NCBI RefSeq assembly: GCF_030064675.1
Contig: NZ_CP116413.1
Span: forward strand, 7,283,501-7,347,500
Length of the DNA stretch: 64,000 bases
Source: Crossiella sp. CA-258035
Lineage (GTDB): Bacteria; Actinomycetota; Actinomycetes; Mycobacteriales; Pseudonocardiaceae
Reading direction: 5' to 3'
The notes beneath the pieces were generated by a model. The model was given only the letters and a program-made list of their open reading frames with translations. It did no database searches and had not been told where the DNA came from. Shown one piece after another: positions 32,006 to 41,945 of the stretch; positions within the stretch are counted from its first letter, which is position 1; each line of letters opens with the position of its first letter. The translations under genes and the position numbers were made by a program.

Positions 32006-34975
32006 GTGCGGAGAATCCTGAGCTACCGCGACGCGGTCCGGCTGCTCGACGGCGGTCAGAGCCCCGTCGTCACCTGGCTGGACCGCCTCGCCAGCGGCGC
32101 GATGCTGGCCGCCGCCCCCGGCGCGGAGGAGGTGCTGAGCTGGTTCGACGCCAAGTCCGACCTGGTCAGGCACGGCCATGATCTGGTCACCGGCCTGTCC
32201 GGGCGGCTGCGCGGCCTGCACCGCTTCGACCGCACCCAGCGCCTGGAAGCCGCGCACGCGATCATCGTCACCACCGCTTTCCTCACCGCCTGCGCCGACC
32301 TGCCGCTGCCCGCCGCCGAGGGTCAGTCCCGCGGCTTCGACCAGTCCGTCCGCGACCTGCTCAGCACTCCACTCCCGCTGCCCAGCCCGGAACACCCGTA
32401 CGAGCACAACCTGGCCGCCCTGCGCGCCCACTACCGCACCCGCGCCGCCGCGCTGGCCGCGGAACTGCCCGCGCTGGCGATCTGGGACAGCTGGCACGAG
32501 ACCCAGCGCGACCGGGTCCGGACCAGCCTGTCGAAGTCGGTGCCGGACAACGCGATCCGCCACTACGAGGACCAGTTCCGCCAACTGGCCGCCGAGTGCC
32601 CCGAACTGGCCTGCTGGGCCAACCTGACCGACCACCAGGCCACCCGCGCCACCGTCAGCACCGGCCTGTCCGCCCTCGCCGCCCGTCTGGACGAGATCGC
32701 CACCGGCCGCCTGCCGGATGCCCGCCGCGCCGAGTTGGCCCGCCGCTACCAGGCCCAGCTGACCCGCCCGGTCCTCGGCGGCGACCTGCCCGCGCACCTG
32801 CGCATACCGGCGCTGGAAAAGGCTTACGTGGACCCGGTTTTCCGGGTACTGGCCACCGACGGACGCACACCCGCGCACGAGTACGAATGGCACGCCCTGC
32901 CTGACCGCACCGACATCCACGACTTCCTGACCGGCTACCTGACCAACCCGATCGCGGTGCAGCTGCCCCTGTTGGTGCTGGGCCAACCGGGTTCGGGCAA
33001 GTCCATGCTCACCTCGGTGCTGGCCGCCCGCCTGCCGGCCACCGACTTCCTGCCGGTGCGGGTCCCGCTGCGCGATGTGGCCGCGGAGAACGACATCCAG
33101 TCCCAGATCGAACAGGCCATCCGCGCCGACACCGGCGAATCCCTGTCCTGGCCCGCTCTCTCGCGCTCGGCAGGCGACGCGCTCCCGGTAGTCCTGCTCG
33201 ACGGCTTCGACGAGCTGTTGCAGGCCACCGGCGTCAGCCAGAGCAACTACCTGGAGAAGGTGCGCGAGTTCCAGGAACGCGAGTCCGACACCGGCCGCCC
33301 GGTCGCGGTCCTGGTCACCACCCGCACCTCGGTCGCCGACCGCGCCCGCATCCCCGACGGCAGCATCGCCCTGCGCCTGCAACCCTTCGACGAGCCCAGG
33401 GTCACCACCTGGCTCGACCGCTGGAACACCGCCAACACCGGCCCCGGCTTCACTCCCCTGCCCGCCGAGGTCGCCCTCCGCCACCCCGACCTGTCCACCC
33501 AGCCCCTCCTGCTGCTCATGCTCGCCCTGTACCACTCCGAGGGCGGTGCGCTGACCGCCGAGGAAGGCCTGAGCGAGAGCGAGCTCTACGAACGCCTGCT
33601 GTTCCGCTTCGCCCGCCGCGAGGTGGTGAAGACCCAGGACGCCTTGCCGGACAAGGAGATCCGCCGCTCCGTCGAGGAGGAGCTGCGCCGCCTGTCCGTG
33701 GTCGCCTTCGGCATGTTCAACCGCGGCACCCAATGGATCGCCGAAGCCGACCTGGACACCGACCTGGCCGCCCTCCCCGGCCCACCCCGCCAACCCGTTG
33801 CCGCACAAAGCCTGCAAGCCCGACTGACCGAAGCCGAACAGACCCTGGGCCGCTTCTTCTTCATCCACCGCGCCGAAGCCAGCCGTGACAACCGCCGCCT
33901 GCGCACCTACGAGTTCCTGCACGCCACCTTCGGCGAGTACCTGGTCGCCCGCTTCACCTGGAAGGTCCTGCAAGGCCTGGTGGCACAGGAAAAAGCCATC
34001 GCCGACGACCCCTACGCCACCACCGAGGTCAACGACGACCTGCTGCACGCGCTGATCTCCTTCGAGCCGTTCAGCTCCCGCCGCCCGGTGCTCGCCTTCC
34101 TGGCCGAACTGGCCGGTCGCCTCGACGAGCCAACCCGGCAGGCGAGCGCCGCCCTGCTCAGCCGCCTGTTCCGCACGGCGCACCAGGAACGCGCCCAGCG
34201 CCGCCACGCCGCCTACCGGCCGAGCCCGCGCGAGGTCCCCGCCCGGCACGCGGCCTACAGCGTGAACCTGTTGCTGCTCAACGTGATCGTCGACGGCGAG
34301 GTGCCGGTCAGCGCGTACGGCCGCTGGTACCGGGAGGCCCGTTTCTGGCACTCCCAGCTCAGCGATTCGAGCTGGCTCAGCATCCTGGACGTCCTCACCG
34401 TCACCTACCGCTCCTCCGACAAGGGACGCCAGGCCTGGGTGCGGTTGCGCGAGGCGAGCGACCCGCCGCCGACGGTCGAGTTGCACGGCCTGTTCGACGA
34501 CAGTCCCGTCAGCGCGGACACCTACGGCTTCAGTGGTCAGGGCCCGGAGCAGATCCAGCGCCGGAGCCACCTGCTCGGCACGGAGATCTGCCTGCTGCAC
34601 GCAGTGGAGCCGCTACTGCGACACCTCGGTTCGGTGATCAACAGATTGCCCTGTGTCGATGGCGTCATCGAGCCCTCATTCGCCCGCCGGATCATGGATC
34701 TGTGGCTGCTCTCCGCCCGTCCGGTCAGCCCGCAGGACCGGTTCGCGCTCTACCACCGGGCATTCGACTACCTGGCGGCCAACCAAGGCCACCTCCCCCT
34801 CGATGAGTACGACCTGTACCTGACGCTCATCCTGGAGCGGCTGGCCGCGGACACCGTGCTGGGCGTCGACGAGCTTCTGGCCCTGCTGGAACGCGCGCAG
34901 AAACGCCTCCGCACCAGCCTGCCGAGCTTCGACCGCTGCCACCTCGTCATCGACAGCCTCCGATCGGGAGCGTGA
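32006..34975 (+). CDS. NACHT-domain NTPase with NNH7-like N-terminus (paralogue 1)
   Basis: 989 residues from GTG 32006. N-terminal ~230 residues are helical and match the NACHT N-terminal helical domain 7 pattern (LSYRDAVRLLDG, then WLDRLASGAML, FDAKSDLVRHGHDLV). NTPase: Walker A GQPGSGKSML near residue 326, Walker B VVLLDGFDELLQATGVSQSN near 397, and sensor TTRTSVADRARIP. A winged/helical region contains FFFIHRAEA and RTYEFLHATFGEYLVAR, the conserved STAND-type FLHxTFxEYLVA element. No leucine-rich or repeat sensor is evident; the C-terminal ~250 residues are helical and unrecognised. Bacterial NACHT proteins include anti-phage effectors. It overlaps its paralogue by 4 nt (GTGA). Confidence 0.85.
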   Translation: MRRILSYRDAVRLLDGGQSPVVTWLDRLASGAMLAAAPGAEEVLSWFDAKSDLVRHGHDLVTGLSGRLRGLHRFDRTQRLEAAHAIIVTTAFLTACADLPLPAAEGQSRGFDQSVRDLLSTPLPLPSPEHPYEHNLAALRAHYRTRAAALAAELPALAIWDSWHETQRDRVRTSLSKSVPDNAIRHYEDQFRQLAAECPELACWANLTDHQATRATVSTGLSALAARLDEIATGRLPDARRAELARRYQAQLTRPVLGGDLPAHLRIPALEKAYVDPVFRVLATDGRTPAHEYEWHALPDRTDIHDFLTGYLTNPIAVQLPLLVLGQPGSGKSMLTSVLAARLPATDFLPVRVPLRDVAAENDIQSQIEQAIRADTGESLSWPALSRSAGDALPVVLLDGFDELLQATGVSQSNYLEKVREFQERESDTGRPVAVLVTTRTSVADRARIPDGSIALRLQPFDEPRVTTWLDRWNTANTGPGFTPLPAEVALRHPDLSTQPLLLLMLALYHSEGGALTAEEGLSESELYERLLFRFARREVVKTQDALPDKEIRRSVEEELRRLSVVAFGMFNRGTQWIAEADLDTDLAALPGPPRQPVAAQSLQARLTEAEQTLGRFFFIHRAEASRDNRRLRTYEFLHATFGEYLVARFTWKVLQGLVAQEKAIADDPYATTEVNDDLLHALISFEPFSSRRPVLAFLAELAGRLDEPTRQASAALLSRLFRTAHQERAQRRHAAYRPSPREVPARHAAYSVNLLLLNVIVDGEVPVSAYGRWYREARFWHSQLSDSSWLSILDVLTVTYRSSDKGRQAWVRLREASDPPPTVELHGLFDDSPVSADTYGFSGQGPEQIQRRSHLLGTEICLLHAVEPLLRHLGSVINRLPCVDGVIEPSFARRIMDLWLLSARPVSPQDRFALYHRAFDYLAANQGHLPLDEYDLYLTLILERLAADTVLGVDELLALLERAQKRLRTSLPSFDRCHLVIDSLRSGA

Positions 34976-37900
34976 CCGTGCTGCGGACCCTGAGCTACGC
35001 CGACGCGGTACGCCTGCTGGGCGGCAAGGAAAGCAAGGCCGTCACCTGGCTGGACCGGATCACCGGCGCCGCCATGCTGGGCGCCGCGCCGGGGGTGGCG
35101 GAGGTGCTCGGCTGGTTCGACGCCAAGGCGGAACTGGTCAAGCACGGCCATGATCTGGTCAACGGCCTCTCCGGCCGGATCCGCGGCCTGCACCGGTTCG
35201 ACCGCTCCCAGCGCCTGGAAGCGGCGCACGCGATCATCGTGACCCTGGCCTTCGTCGAGGCGTTCCAGGCGCTGCCGCACCGGCCGGATCCCAAGGAGCT
35301 GCTGGACAGCCGGGTCAGCACGACGGAACTGGTCCGCGAACTGCTGCTCAGCGCCGCGCCGCTGCCGACCCCGCAGAGCCCGTACCGCGAGCACCTGCGC
35401 GCACTCACCCTGTACTACCACGCGCAGGCCAACGCGCTGATCCTGTTCGTGATGGGGCTGGCGGTGTGGGACCGGTGGAACCAGACCCAACGCGACCGGT
35501 TCACCGCGCAGACCGAGGACCGGCTGGTCACCCAAGCACTCGCGCGCTACCAGGACCTGTTCCGCCAGCTTGCCGTCGAGTGCCCGGAACTGGCGTTCTG
35601 GGCCAACCTCACCGAACACCAGGGCACCCAAGAGCTCGTCCGCACCGGCCTGGTCCAGCTCCAGACACAACTGGCCGCGATCGCCACCGGCCGGGACCCG
35701 GACGCCCGGCGCGCCGAACTGGCCCGCGGCTACCAGGCCCAGCTGAACCGGCCGGTGGTCGAGCCCGACGAGCTGCCCGCCGACTTCCGCATCCCCGTCC
35801 TCGGCCAGGCCTACGTCGATCCGTTATGCCGGGTAAGGGAGATCTCCGCGGGCGACACCCCGAGCCAGGAGCCGTGGTGGGAGGAAGTGCCGCTGCGGCA
35901 CGACATCCAGGACTTCCTGGCCGGTCACCTCACCTCCCCGCAGGCGGCCGAGCTGCCGCTGCTGGTGCTCGGGCAGCCGGGGTCCGGCAAGTCGGTGCTG
36001 ACCAAGGTGCTCGCGGCCCGGCTGCCCGCTACGGACTTCCTGCCGGTGCGGGTGCCGCTGCGCGAGGTGGCCACCGAGGTCGACGTGCAGACCCAGATCG
36101 AGCAGGCGATCCGGCTCGGCACCGGGTACCGGCTGGACTGGCCGGAACTGGCCGGCTCGGCGGGGGACGCGCTGCCGGTGGTGTTGCTGGACGGGTTCGA
36201 CGAGCTGCTGCAGACCACCGGCGTCAGCCAGAGCGACTACCTGGAGCGGGTCCGCGCGTTCCAGCAGCGCGAGGCGGCGCAGGGCCGACCGGTCGCGGTG
36301 GTGGTGACCACCCGCACCACGGTCGCCGACCGCGCTCGTATACCGCACGGATGCGTGGCGCTGCGGCTGGAACCCTTCGACGAGCCGAGGGTGTCCCGCT
36401 GGCTGGCGCACTGGCAGGCGAGCAACTCCGGCTCCCGGTTCCGCCTGACGACCCAGACCGCGATGCGCTATCCCGCGCTGGCCACCCAGCCGCTATTGCT
36501 GCTGATGCTCGCCATCTACGACGCCGACGGCGGCGACCTGCACGAGACCCAGCTGCGCGAGAGCGACCTGTACGACCGGCTGCTGCACCGGTTCGCGGTG
36601 CGCGAGGTGCGCAAGACCCGCGCCGGGCTGCCCGAGCCGGAGCTGCGGGCCGCGGTGGAGGAGGAGCTGCGGCGGCTGTCCGTGGTGGCCTTCGGCATGT
36701 TCAACCGCGGCCAGCAGTGGATCACCGAACCCGACCTGGACGCGGACCTGGCCGCCCTGCTCGGCGCCAAGAGCGGCCCGCTGACCGGCGCGCGCACCCC
36801 GCTCGGTCCCGCGGAGTCCACGCTGGGCCGGTTCTTCTTCATCCACCGGGCCGAGGCCCAGCGCGACGACCGGCGGCTGCGCACCTACGAGTTCCTGCAC
36901 GCCACCTTCGGCGAGTACCTGGTCGCCCGCCTCACCTGGCAGGCCCTGCACGGCCTCAACGCGATGGCCCAGGCCGCGGCCGCCAACCCACTGGCGGTGG
37001 TCCCGCTCAACGACGGCTTCGCGCACGCCCTGCTCGCGCACACCCCGCTGAGCAGCCGCCGCCCCGTGCTGACCTTCCTCACCGAGCTCGCCAAGTCCAC
37101 CGCACCCGACCTCCGCGCCCAGCTGGCCACCCTGCTGATCCGGCTGTACCGCGACGCCCCCGGCGCGCACCCGACCCGCAGCCACAGCGACTACCAGCCC
37201 CGCCCGATGACCGTCCCAGCTCAGCACGCGGCCTACCGCGCGAACCTGTTGCTGCTCAACGTGATCACCAAGGGGCGGCTGCGCGCCAGCGAGCTCTACG
37301 GCGAGGCGGAGGAGCCAGGAGTGGTGCTGAACTGGCGCAGCGACACCCTGCTGTGGCGCTCCCAGCTCAGCAGTGAGGACTGGACCGGCCTGGTGGACGC
37401 CCTCGCCCTCGCCCGCTCCTGGCGCGGCGACCGCCGCGACCTGGAACTGCGCCTGGACGACGGCGGCTTCACCCCACCCGCGCTCGACCTCGCCTGGTCG
37501 ACCCGCCATCCGCAGGGGATCAACCCCCTTTCCACCGGCGTCCAGTTCGTCAACCAGACCCCGCGGGCGCAGCGCCGTCTGCTGCACTTCCTGTGCGGCA
37601 ACGAGGACATCCACCTGCACGTGCTGGAACCGCTGTTCGACCACCTGGAGCCGTTCTACGCCCTGCACCCCATCGTGGACGGCGAGCTCCTGCCCACCCG
37701 CCCCCGCGCCGTGCTGGACCTGCTGACCCTGCCCTACCGGCACACCGCCGAGAACCGCGCCGAAAAGTACGAGCGCTGCCTCCGCTCGATCACCAGCCTG
37801 CCCGGCCAACCGAACAACCCAGACCGCCTGGCCACCCTCGACCTCACCCTGACCCTGATGGCCGCCGACCCCGGCTCCCCGCTCCCCCTGGCCGCCCAGC

Positions 37901-38265
37901 TACTCGCCGAACTGACCGCCCACCTGTTCCGACTCCCGCACCGCGCCACCACCCTGGAACGCCGAGCCCTGCGCCACGCCCTCACCCTGCTCACCCGCCC
38001 CGAACCGCCCACCCCGGAGCTGACCGCCGCCCTGACCAGGCTGGCCACCGACGCCCTGGCGAACGACCCCACTCCCCTGGCGCTGGAAGCCCTGGTCACG
38101 TTGCTTGAACGCGAACCCGCCACCGACCCGTACCCGCTGGCCGACCTGGACCCCGAGTCCTGGGCCGAGCTGACCACGGTCCGCCCGGATCTCGGCCACC
38201 GCGCGCACAACGTCTGGCTCCGCCTCCTCGGCGGTGACGTCCCCTGGCCGCACGCCACCCCATGA
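34972..38265 (+). CDS. NACHT-domain NTPase with NNH7-like N-terminus (paralogue 2)
   Basis: 1097 residues from GTG 34972. Clearly a tandem duplicate of the previous protein: near-identical N-terminal tract (LSYADAVRLLGG, FDAKAELVKHGHDLV, LHRFDRSQRLEAAHAIIVT), Walker A GQPGSGKSVLTKVLAARLPA near residue 333, Walker B VVLLDGFDELLQTTGVSQSD, and YEFLHATFGEYLVAR. The C-terminal region diverges and is about 100 residues longer, Leu/Pro/Thr-rich with helical repeats (LTPELTAALTRLATDAL-like), possibly an alpha-solenoid sensor. Paired paralogues in one operon suggest hetero-oligomers or different triggers with a shared output (inference). The 3' end stops 2 nt short of the convergent fusion gene. Confidence 0.85.
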   Translation: MTVLRTLSYADAVRLLGGKESKAVTWLDRITGAAMLGAAPGVAEVLGWFDAKAELVKHGHDLVNGLSGRIRGLHRFDRSQRLEAAHAIIVTLAFVEAFQALPHRPDPKELLDSRVSTTELVRELLLSAAPLPTPQSPYREHLRALTLYYHAQANALILFVMGLAVWDRWNQTQRDRFTAQTEDRLVTQALARYQDLFRQLAVECPELAFWANLTEHQGTQELVRTGLVQLQTQLAAIATGRDPDARRAELARGYQAQLNRPVVEPDELPADFRIPVLGQAYVDPLCRVREISAGDTPSQEPWWEEVPLRHDIQDFLAGHLTSPQAAELPLLVLGQPGSGKSVLTKVLAARLPATDFLPVRVPLREVATEVDVQTQIEQAIRLGTGYRLDWPELAGSAGDALPVVLLDGFDELLQTTGVSQSDYLERVRAFQQREAAQGRPVAVVVTTRTTVADRARIPHGCVALRLEPFDEPRVSRWLAHWQASNSGSRFRLTTQTAMRYPALATQPLLLLMLAIYDADGGDLHETQLRESDLYDRLLHRFAVREVRKTRAGLPEPELRAAVEEELRRLSVVAFGMFNRGQQWITEPDLDADLAALLGAKSGPLTGARTPLGPAESTLGRFFFIHRAEAQRDDRRLRTYEFLHATFGEYLVARLTWQALHGLNAMAQAAAANPLAVVPLNDGFAHALLAHTPLSSRRPVLTFLTELAKSTAPDLRAQLATLLIRLYRDAPGAHPTRSHSDYQPRPMTVPAQHAAYRANLLLLNVITKGRLRASELYGEAEEPGVVLNWRSDTLLWRSQLSSEDWTGLVDALALARSWRGDRRDLELRLDDGGFTPPALDLAWSTRHPQGINPLSTGVQFVNQTPRAQRRLLHFLCGNEDIHLHVLEPLFDHLEPFYALHPIVDGELLPTRPRAVLDLLTLPYRHTAENRAEKYERCLRSITSLPGQPNNPDRLATLDLTLTLMAADPGSPLPLAAQLLAELTAHLFRLPHRATTLERRALRHALTLLTRPEPPTPELTAALTRLATDALANDPTPLALEALVTLLEREPATDPYPLADLDPESWAELTTVRPDLGHRAHNVWLRLLGGDVPWPHATP

Positions 38266-38266
38266 A

Positions 38267-41029
38267 CTACTGCCGCACGGCCTCGGGCGTCTGAAGTTCG
38301 CGGCCGTGGCTGACCACGAGGTCGAGGACGGCTTCGACGTCCGCGCGAGTGCTGGCCGGGTTGATCGTGCACAGGCGCAGCACCACCGCGCCGCGCACGC
38401 GGGTGGTCAGCACCAGGCCGTCGCCGCCCGCGCAGACGGCGCGGCTGATCCGTTCCTGGGCGCGGTCGCCGTCCCAGTCGGCGGGGACCCGGCGCGGGCG
38501 GTAGGCGAAGGTGAGCACGCAGAGGCTGGGCGGGGTGACCAGGTGCAGCTCGGGATGGGCCTGGATCAGCGTGCCCGCGTGTTCGGCGAGGTCGATGCCG
38601 CGTTCGATGGTGTCCCGGAAGGCTGCTGCGCCGAAGGTCTTCAGCGACAGCCACAGTTTCAACGCTCGCAGCCCCCGGCTCTGCTGGGGGCCGTGGTCGG
38701 AGAGGTTGGTCTCGGTGCCGGGCGCGTGGGCGGGGTCGAGGTAGGCGTTGTCGAGGGCGTGGCGCGCCAGGCTGAAGGTGGCGGGCAGCAGTTCGGGCCT
38801 GCGCAGCAGGACGCAGCCGATCTCGTACGGCTGGAACAGCCACTTGTGCGGGTCGACGGTGAGCGAGTCGGCCCGGCCCAGTGCGGCGCGCAGGTGCTGG
38901 CCGCGGCTGGTGGCGGTCACGGCGGCGCCGAACGCGCCGTCGACGTGCAGCCACAGATCCTCGCGTTCGCACAGGTCCGCGAGCTCGGCGAGCGGGTCGA
39001 TGGCGCCCGTGCCGGTGGTGCCGAGGGTGGCGGTGACGGCGAAGGGCCGGTATCCACGGTCCCGGTCGTGGGTGATCTGCTCGGCCAGCGCGGCGGGGTC
39101 GAGCCGCAGCTGTTCGTCAGCGGGCAGGACACGCAGCTGCTCGCGGGTCAGGCCGATCAGGTGCGCCGCGCGGGCCACCGAGGGGTGCGTCTGGGACGAG
39201 CAGTACAGGCGGGCCTGCTCCCGGTGGCCGTCGAGGTGCTGGTCCCTGGCCACGGCCAGGGCGGTGAGGGTGGCCACGGACCCGCCGCTGACAAAGAGTC
39301 CGCCGTGGCCCTCGGGGAGGCCGAGCAGGGCCTTGAGCCAGTTCAGCGTGGTCAGTTCGAGCTGGGTGGGGCCCGCGCCGACGAACCAGGCGCCGGGCAC
39401 GGAGAGGTAGGCGGCGGCAAGCGCGGCGGCCAGCACCGCGGGAAAGTTCCCGGTGGCCGGCACGAAGGCGAAGCTGCGCGGGTGGTCCAGCCGGGTGGCC
39501 TCGGCCAGCGCCTGCTCGGTGACCTGGTCGAGCAGGGCTGGCAGGTCGTCGACACCGTGTTCGGGCAGCGGCTCGTCCAAGACCGCGCGCAGAGCTTCAG
39601 GAGCCGGAACCTGCCAGGTCGGGCGGTCACCGGTGGTGGAGATCCGCTTGATGATCAGTTCGATCGCGTGCCTGCCCGCCCGCCGCATGTCCGCCTCGCA
39701 CATGCGCAGCGGCGGGAGCGAACTGGTGGCCGCACGACACCGGAGCTGGAAGGACCTGACCCAGCGCAATGCCTCGGCGCTGGGGTGCGGCCGGGGTTCC
39801 CTGGCCGCGACCGGTCGGCTGAACTGGAGCAGACCGATCTCCTCCCCCGCCCGGATCGGCCCCGGTCCCGCGATGGCCCACCACACAGCCTCCGCCGCCG
39901 TGACGTCAGTGAGCCGGGCCGGACCGGGAAGAGGCTCGTGGCCGTCGGCGCGGTAGTGCCCCGAGGGCGGAACCTCGGACAGGGTGAGGTCGGCGGCGGC
40001 GTGCACGACGAGCTGGCTGTACCGCGGTCCGGCCGGGTAGGTCCGGCCCGAGGTGGGCGGCAGTTCCGGGGCGAGGAAGGCGAGCATGTGCAGGCCCAGC
40101 GCCGGAAGCAGCCCACAGTCGCTCTCCACGGCCTGGACGAGCGAGACCACGGTCTGGAACCGCGGGTTGACCTCGATGGCCAGCAGCCGCCCGGCGTCGG
40201 CCACCAGGTCCAGCCCGAACATGCCGCGGAAACCCCTGGCGCGCAACAGTTCGCCAACCCGCCAGGCCGCGAGCCTGGCCTGCCGGTAGAGGTCACCGGG
40301 CAGTTCGTCGGGCGCGAGCAGCTGGTTGCCGCAGTGCGAACCCCAGGCCGCGGCCAGTTCCGGCAGGCCGACCAGCTGGTGCGAGACCGCCGAGACCACG
40401 GTGCGGTCACCGCCGGCGCAGGCGGTGACGGTCAGCGAGATCCCCGGGTGGAACCGGCTCAGCTTGACCGGCTGGTCCGGCCACTCGGCCAGGCAGTCCC
40501 GCAGGTCCGCGACCGAGTCGAGGACGCGGGTGCCGTGGCCGATGAGGTTGTTCTCCCGGCGCTGGGCAACCGTCCTCGGCCACTCCGCCTTCCAGTAGGC
40601 CGAGGCGGCCATCCGGTCGCGCGCCGGGACGACGGCCGACGACGGGCTGGCCACCCCCGCCCTGGCAAACAGCCCGACAGAGGCGATCTTGTCCGCGGCC
40701 CAGGCGGTCAGCTCGGGCGCGGGCGCGAGCAGGCGGTAGCCGTGCGTGCCCGCCCAGGTGCGGGCGTTGTCGCCGTGTTCGGGCGCGAAGGACACGCAAA
40801 CCCGGCGCTGGTCGGCCGCCGCCGGGGGCAGGTGGCCGGGCGGCGGCGTGGGCAGCGGCTGGAACGCGGAGACCTGCTCGTGCCGGAGCCAGGCTGGCGA
40901 CGGATGGCACGAGGCGTACACGAACGGACAGTGGTCCAGCCACACGGCCTCGTCGACCAGCTCGCCCAGCAGGCGCAACCCGGCCCCGGCCTCGACCCCC
41001 TCGATGTCGCCGAGGGGCGCGCCGGTCAC
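38267..41029 (-). CDS. ATP-grasp / PLP-dependent decarboxylase fusion protein
   Basis: 920 residues from GTG 41029. Residues ~75-350 form an ATP-grasp ligase-like domain: a lysine-bearing strand VKLSRFHPGISL, then FGLDLVADAGRLLAIEVNPR (Glu286, Asn288, metal/ATP ligands) and a following QTVVSLVQAVE helix. Residues ~450-920 are a group II (DOPA/glutamate-type) decarboxylase: FVPATGNFPAVLAAAL, GGLFVSGGSVATLTALAVAR, HPSVARAAHLIGL, WLHVDGAFGAAV and the PLP lysine K729 in LTVDPHKWLFQP. One chain would thus ligate or activate a carboxylate and make an amine, as in small-molecule amide biosynthesis (inference). Preceded in operon by a small secreted protein (GTGA overlap). I know of no well-described family with this layout. 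Confidence 0.85.
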   Translation of the reverse strand: MTGAPLGDIEGVEAGAGLRLLGELVDEAVWLDHCPFVYASCHPSPAWLRHEQVSAFQPLPTPPPGHLPPAAADQRRVCVSFAPEHGDNARTWAGTHGYRLLAPAPELTAWAADKIASVGLFARAGVASPSSAVVPARDRMAASAYWKAEWPRTVAQRRENNLIGHGTRVLDSVADLRDCLAEWPDQPVKLSRFHPGISLTVTACAGGDRTVVSAVSHQLVGLPELAAAWGSHCGNQLLAPDELPGDLYRQARLAAWRVGELLRARGFRGMFGLDLVADAGRLLAIEVNPRFQTVVSLVQAVESDCGLLPALGLHMLAFLAPELPPTSGRTYPAGPRYSQLVVHAAADLTLSEVPPSGHYRADGHEPLPGPARLTDVTAAEAVWWAIAGPGPIRAGEEIGLLQFSRPVAAREPRPHPSAEALRWVRSFQLRCRAATSSLPPLRMCEADMRRAGRHAIELIIKRISTTGDRPTWQVPAPEALRAVLDEPLPEHGVDDLPALLDQVTEQALAEATRLDHPRSFAFVPATGNFPAVLAAALAAAYLSVPGAWFVGAGPTQLELTTLNWLKALLGLPEGHGGLFVSGGSVATLTALAVARDQHLDGHREQARLYCSSQTHPSVARAAHLIGLTREQLRVLPADEQLRLDPAALAEQITHDRDRGYRPFAVTATLGTTGTGAIDPLAELADLCEREDLWLHVDGAFGAAVTATSRGQHLRAALGRADSLTVDPHKWLFQPYEIGCVLLRRPELLPATFSLARHALDNAYLDPAHAPGTETNLSDHGPQQSRGLRALKLWLSLKTFGAAAFRDTIERGIDLAEHAGTLIQAHPELHLVTPPSLCVLTFAYRPRRVPADWDGDRAQERISRAVCAGGDGLVLTTRVRGAVVLRLCTINPASTRADVEAVLDLVVSHGRELQTPEAVRQ

Positions 41030-41559
41030 CGGAGGAGGGTCAGCGTGTCCAGCCCGCTCACCCTGGACACTCCCTCGCCCAGCGCCGCGGTGAGGTCCAG
41101 CTCGGGCAGCACGACCACGCTCTGCGCCAACGCACCCCGGAACAGGCCGTCTGTGACGGTGCCAAAAGCCGTGACCACGATGCTGCCGTTCACCTTGGCC
41201 ACCACGTTGCTCGCCCAGTGCACGGTGCTGCCGCGCCCGGTGTTCCAGTGGTAGGTGGCCTCCGCGGTCGGGATGGTCACCGCGACCGCGCTGGTCGTCT
41301 CGGTCGACTCACCGGAGCCGCGCGCCGAGGAGACGCCGCCGAGCAGGCAGGTGCCGAAGTCCTCAACGAACCTGATCGTGGTCGGCCGCGGCGTCAGCGT
41401 CAGCGGCGGGTCGAAGGTGATTGTCTGCGTCCCCAGGCACTGCGAGACGCCAAGCCGCGGCAGGGCCTCGGCAGGAGCCGCCGCCAGGACGCCGAGCACA
41501 CCCGCCAGCGCCACCGCCGTGACACCCATCAGCCCACGCGCCCAAGACCACCGAACCAC
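41026..41559 (-). CDS. small secreted protein upstream of the ATP-grasp/decarboxylase fusion
   Basis: 177 residues from GTG 41559. Signal peptide: WSWARG, then hydrophobic LMGVTAVALAGVLGVLAAAP with AEALP as the cleavage area. The mature ~140 residues are Thr/Val/Gly-rich beta sequence with two cysteines (SQCLGTQTITFDPP; FGTCLLGGVSS), probably one disulfide. No known family. Its stop overlaps the start of the fusion gene, so the two are almost certainly co-transcribed; whether the secreted protein takes part in the pathway is unknown. Confidence 0.7.
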   Translation of the reverse strand: MVRWSWARGLMGVTAVALAGVLGVLAAAPAEALPRLGVSQCLGTQTITFDPPLTLTPRPTTIRFVEDFGTCLLGGVSSARGSGESTETTSAVAVTIPTAEATYHWNTGRGSTVHWASNVVAKVNGSIVVTAFGTVTDGLFRGALAQSVVVLPELDLTAALGEGVSRVSGLDTLTLLR

Positions 41560-41945
41560 GGCCGCACCTCCACGAGTCCCCCTGTGAGGCGCCCACTGTG
41601 ACCGACTACCCCATCAAGGTCAACCGACACACCCGAACGGCCCAAGTACGCGAATCAGACGCGTCCCACGGGCAGCCCGGAACCCGCGGTCCGGGCACGC
41701 CCTGCCGCTGCTGTTCGCCGCGGATCTTGGTCAGCTGGCCGGATCGCCGGCGTGCTGGATTCGCGGCGGCCCCCTCACCGCCGGGCTCGGCGGAGCACAT
41801 GGGTTCGGCCGGCAACTCATGGCACCGGTGGCGGGGCTGGCCGGGCTGGACATGACTCAGCGGGGCGTCCGCTCCCTGGCTGCTGGGAGGCGACACCCCG
41901 CTGGGTAGTCTGGCTAGCTGGTGGTGGTGATGGTGGTGGCTGCGA
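41560..41945. other. gene-poor region
   Basis: About 385 nt between the secreted-protein start and the DUF3040 stop, both on the reverse strand. Several frames are open, but none has a ribosome binding site with sensible protein content. A TGG/GGT-rich microrepeat sits near 41921-41940. The promoter of the secreted-protein/fusion operon should lie at its left side. Confidence 0.45.

Noticed and set aside
41921-41940. Possible CRISPR or microsatellite structure
   Set aside because: Only a short GGT/TGG microrepeat; no spacer-repeat pattern. No CRISPR array was found anywhere in the window.
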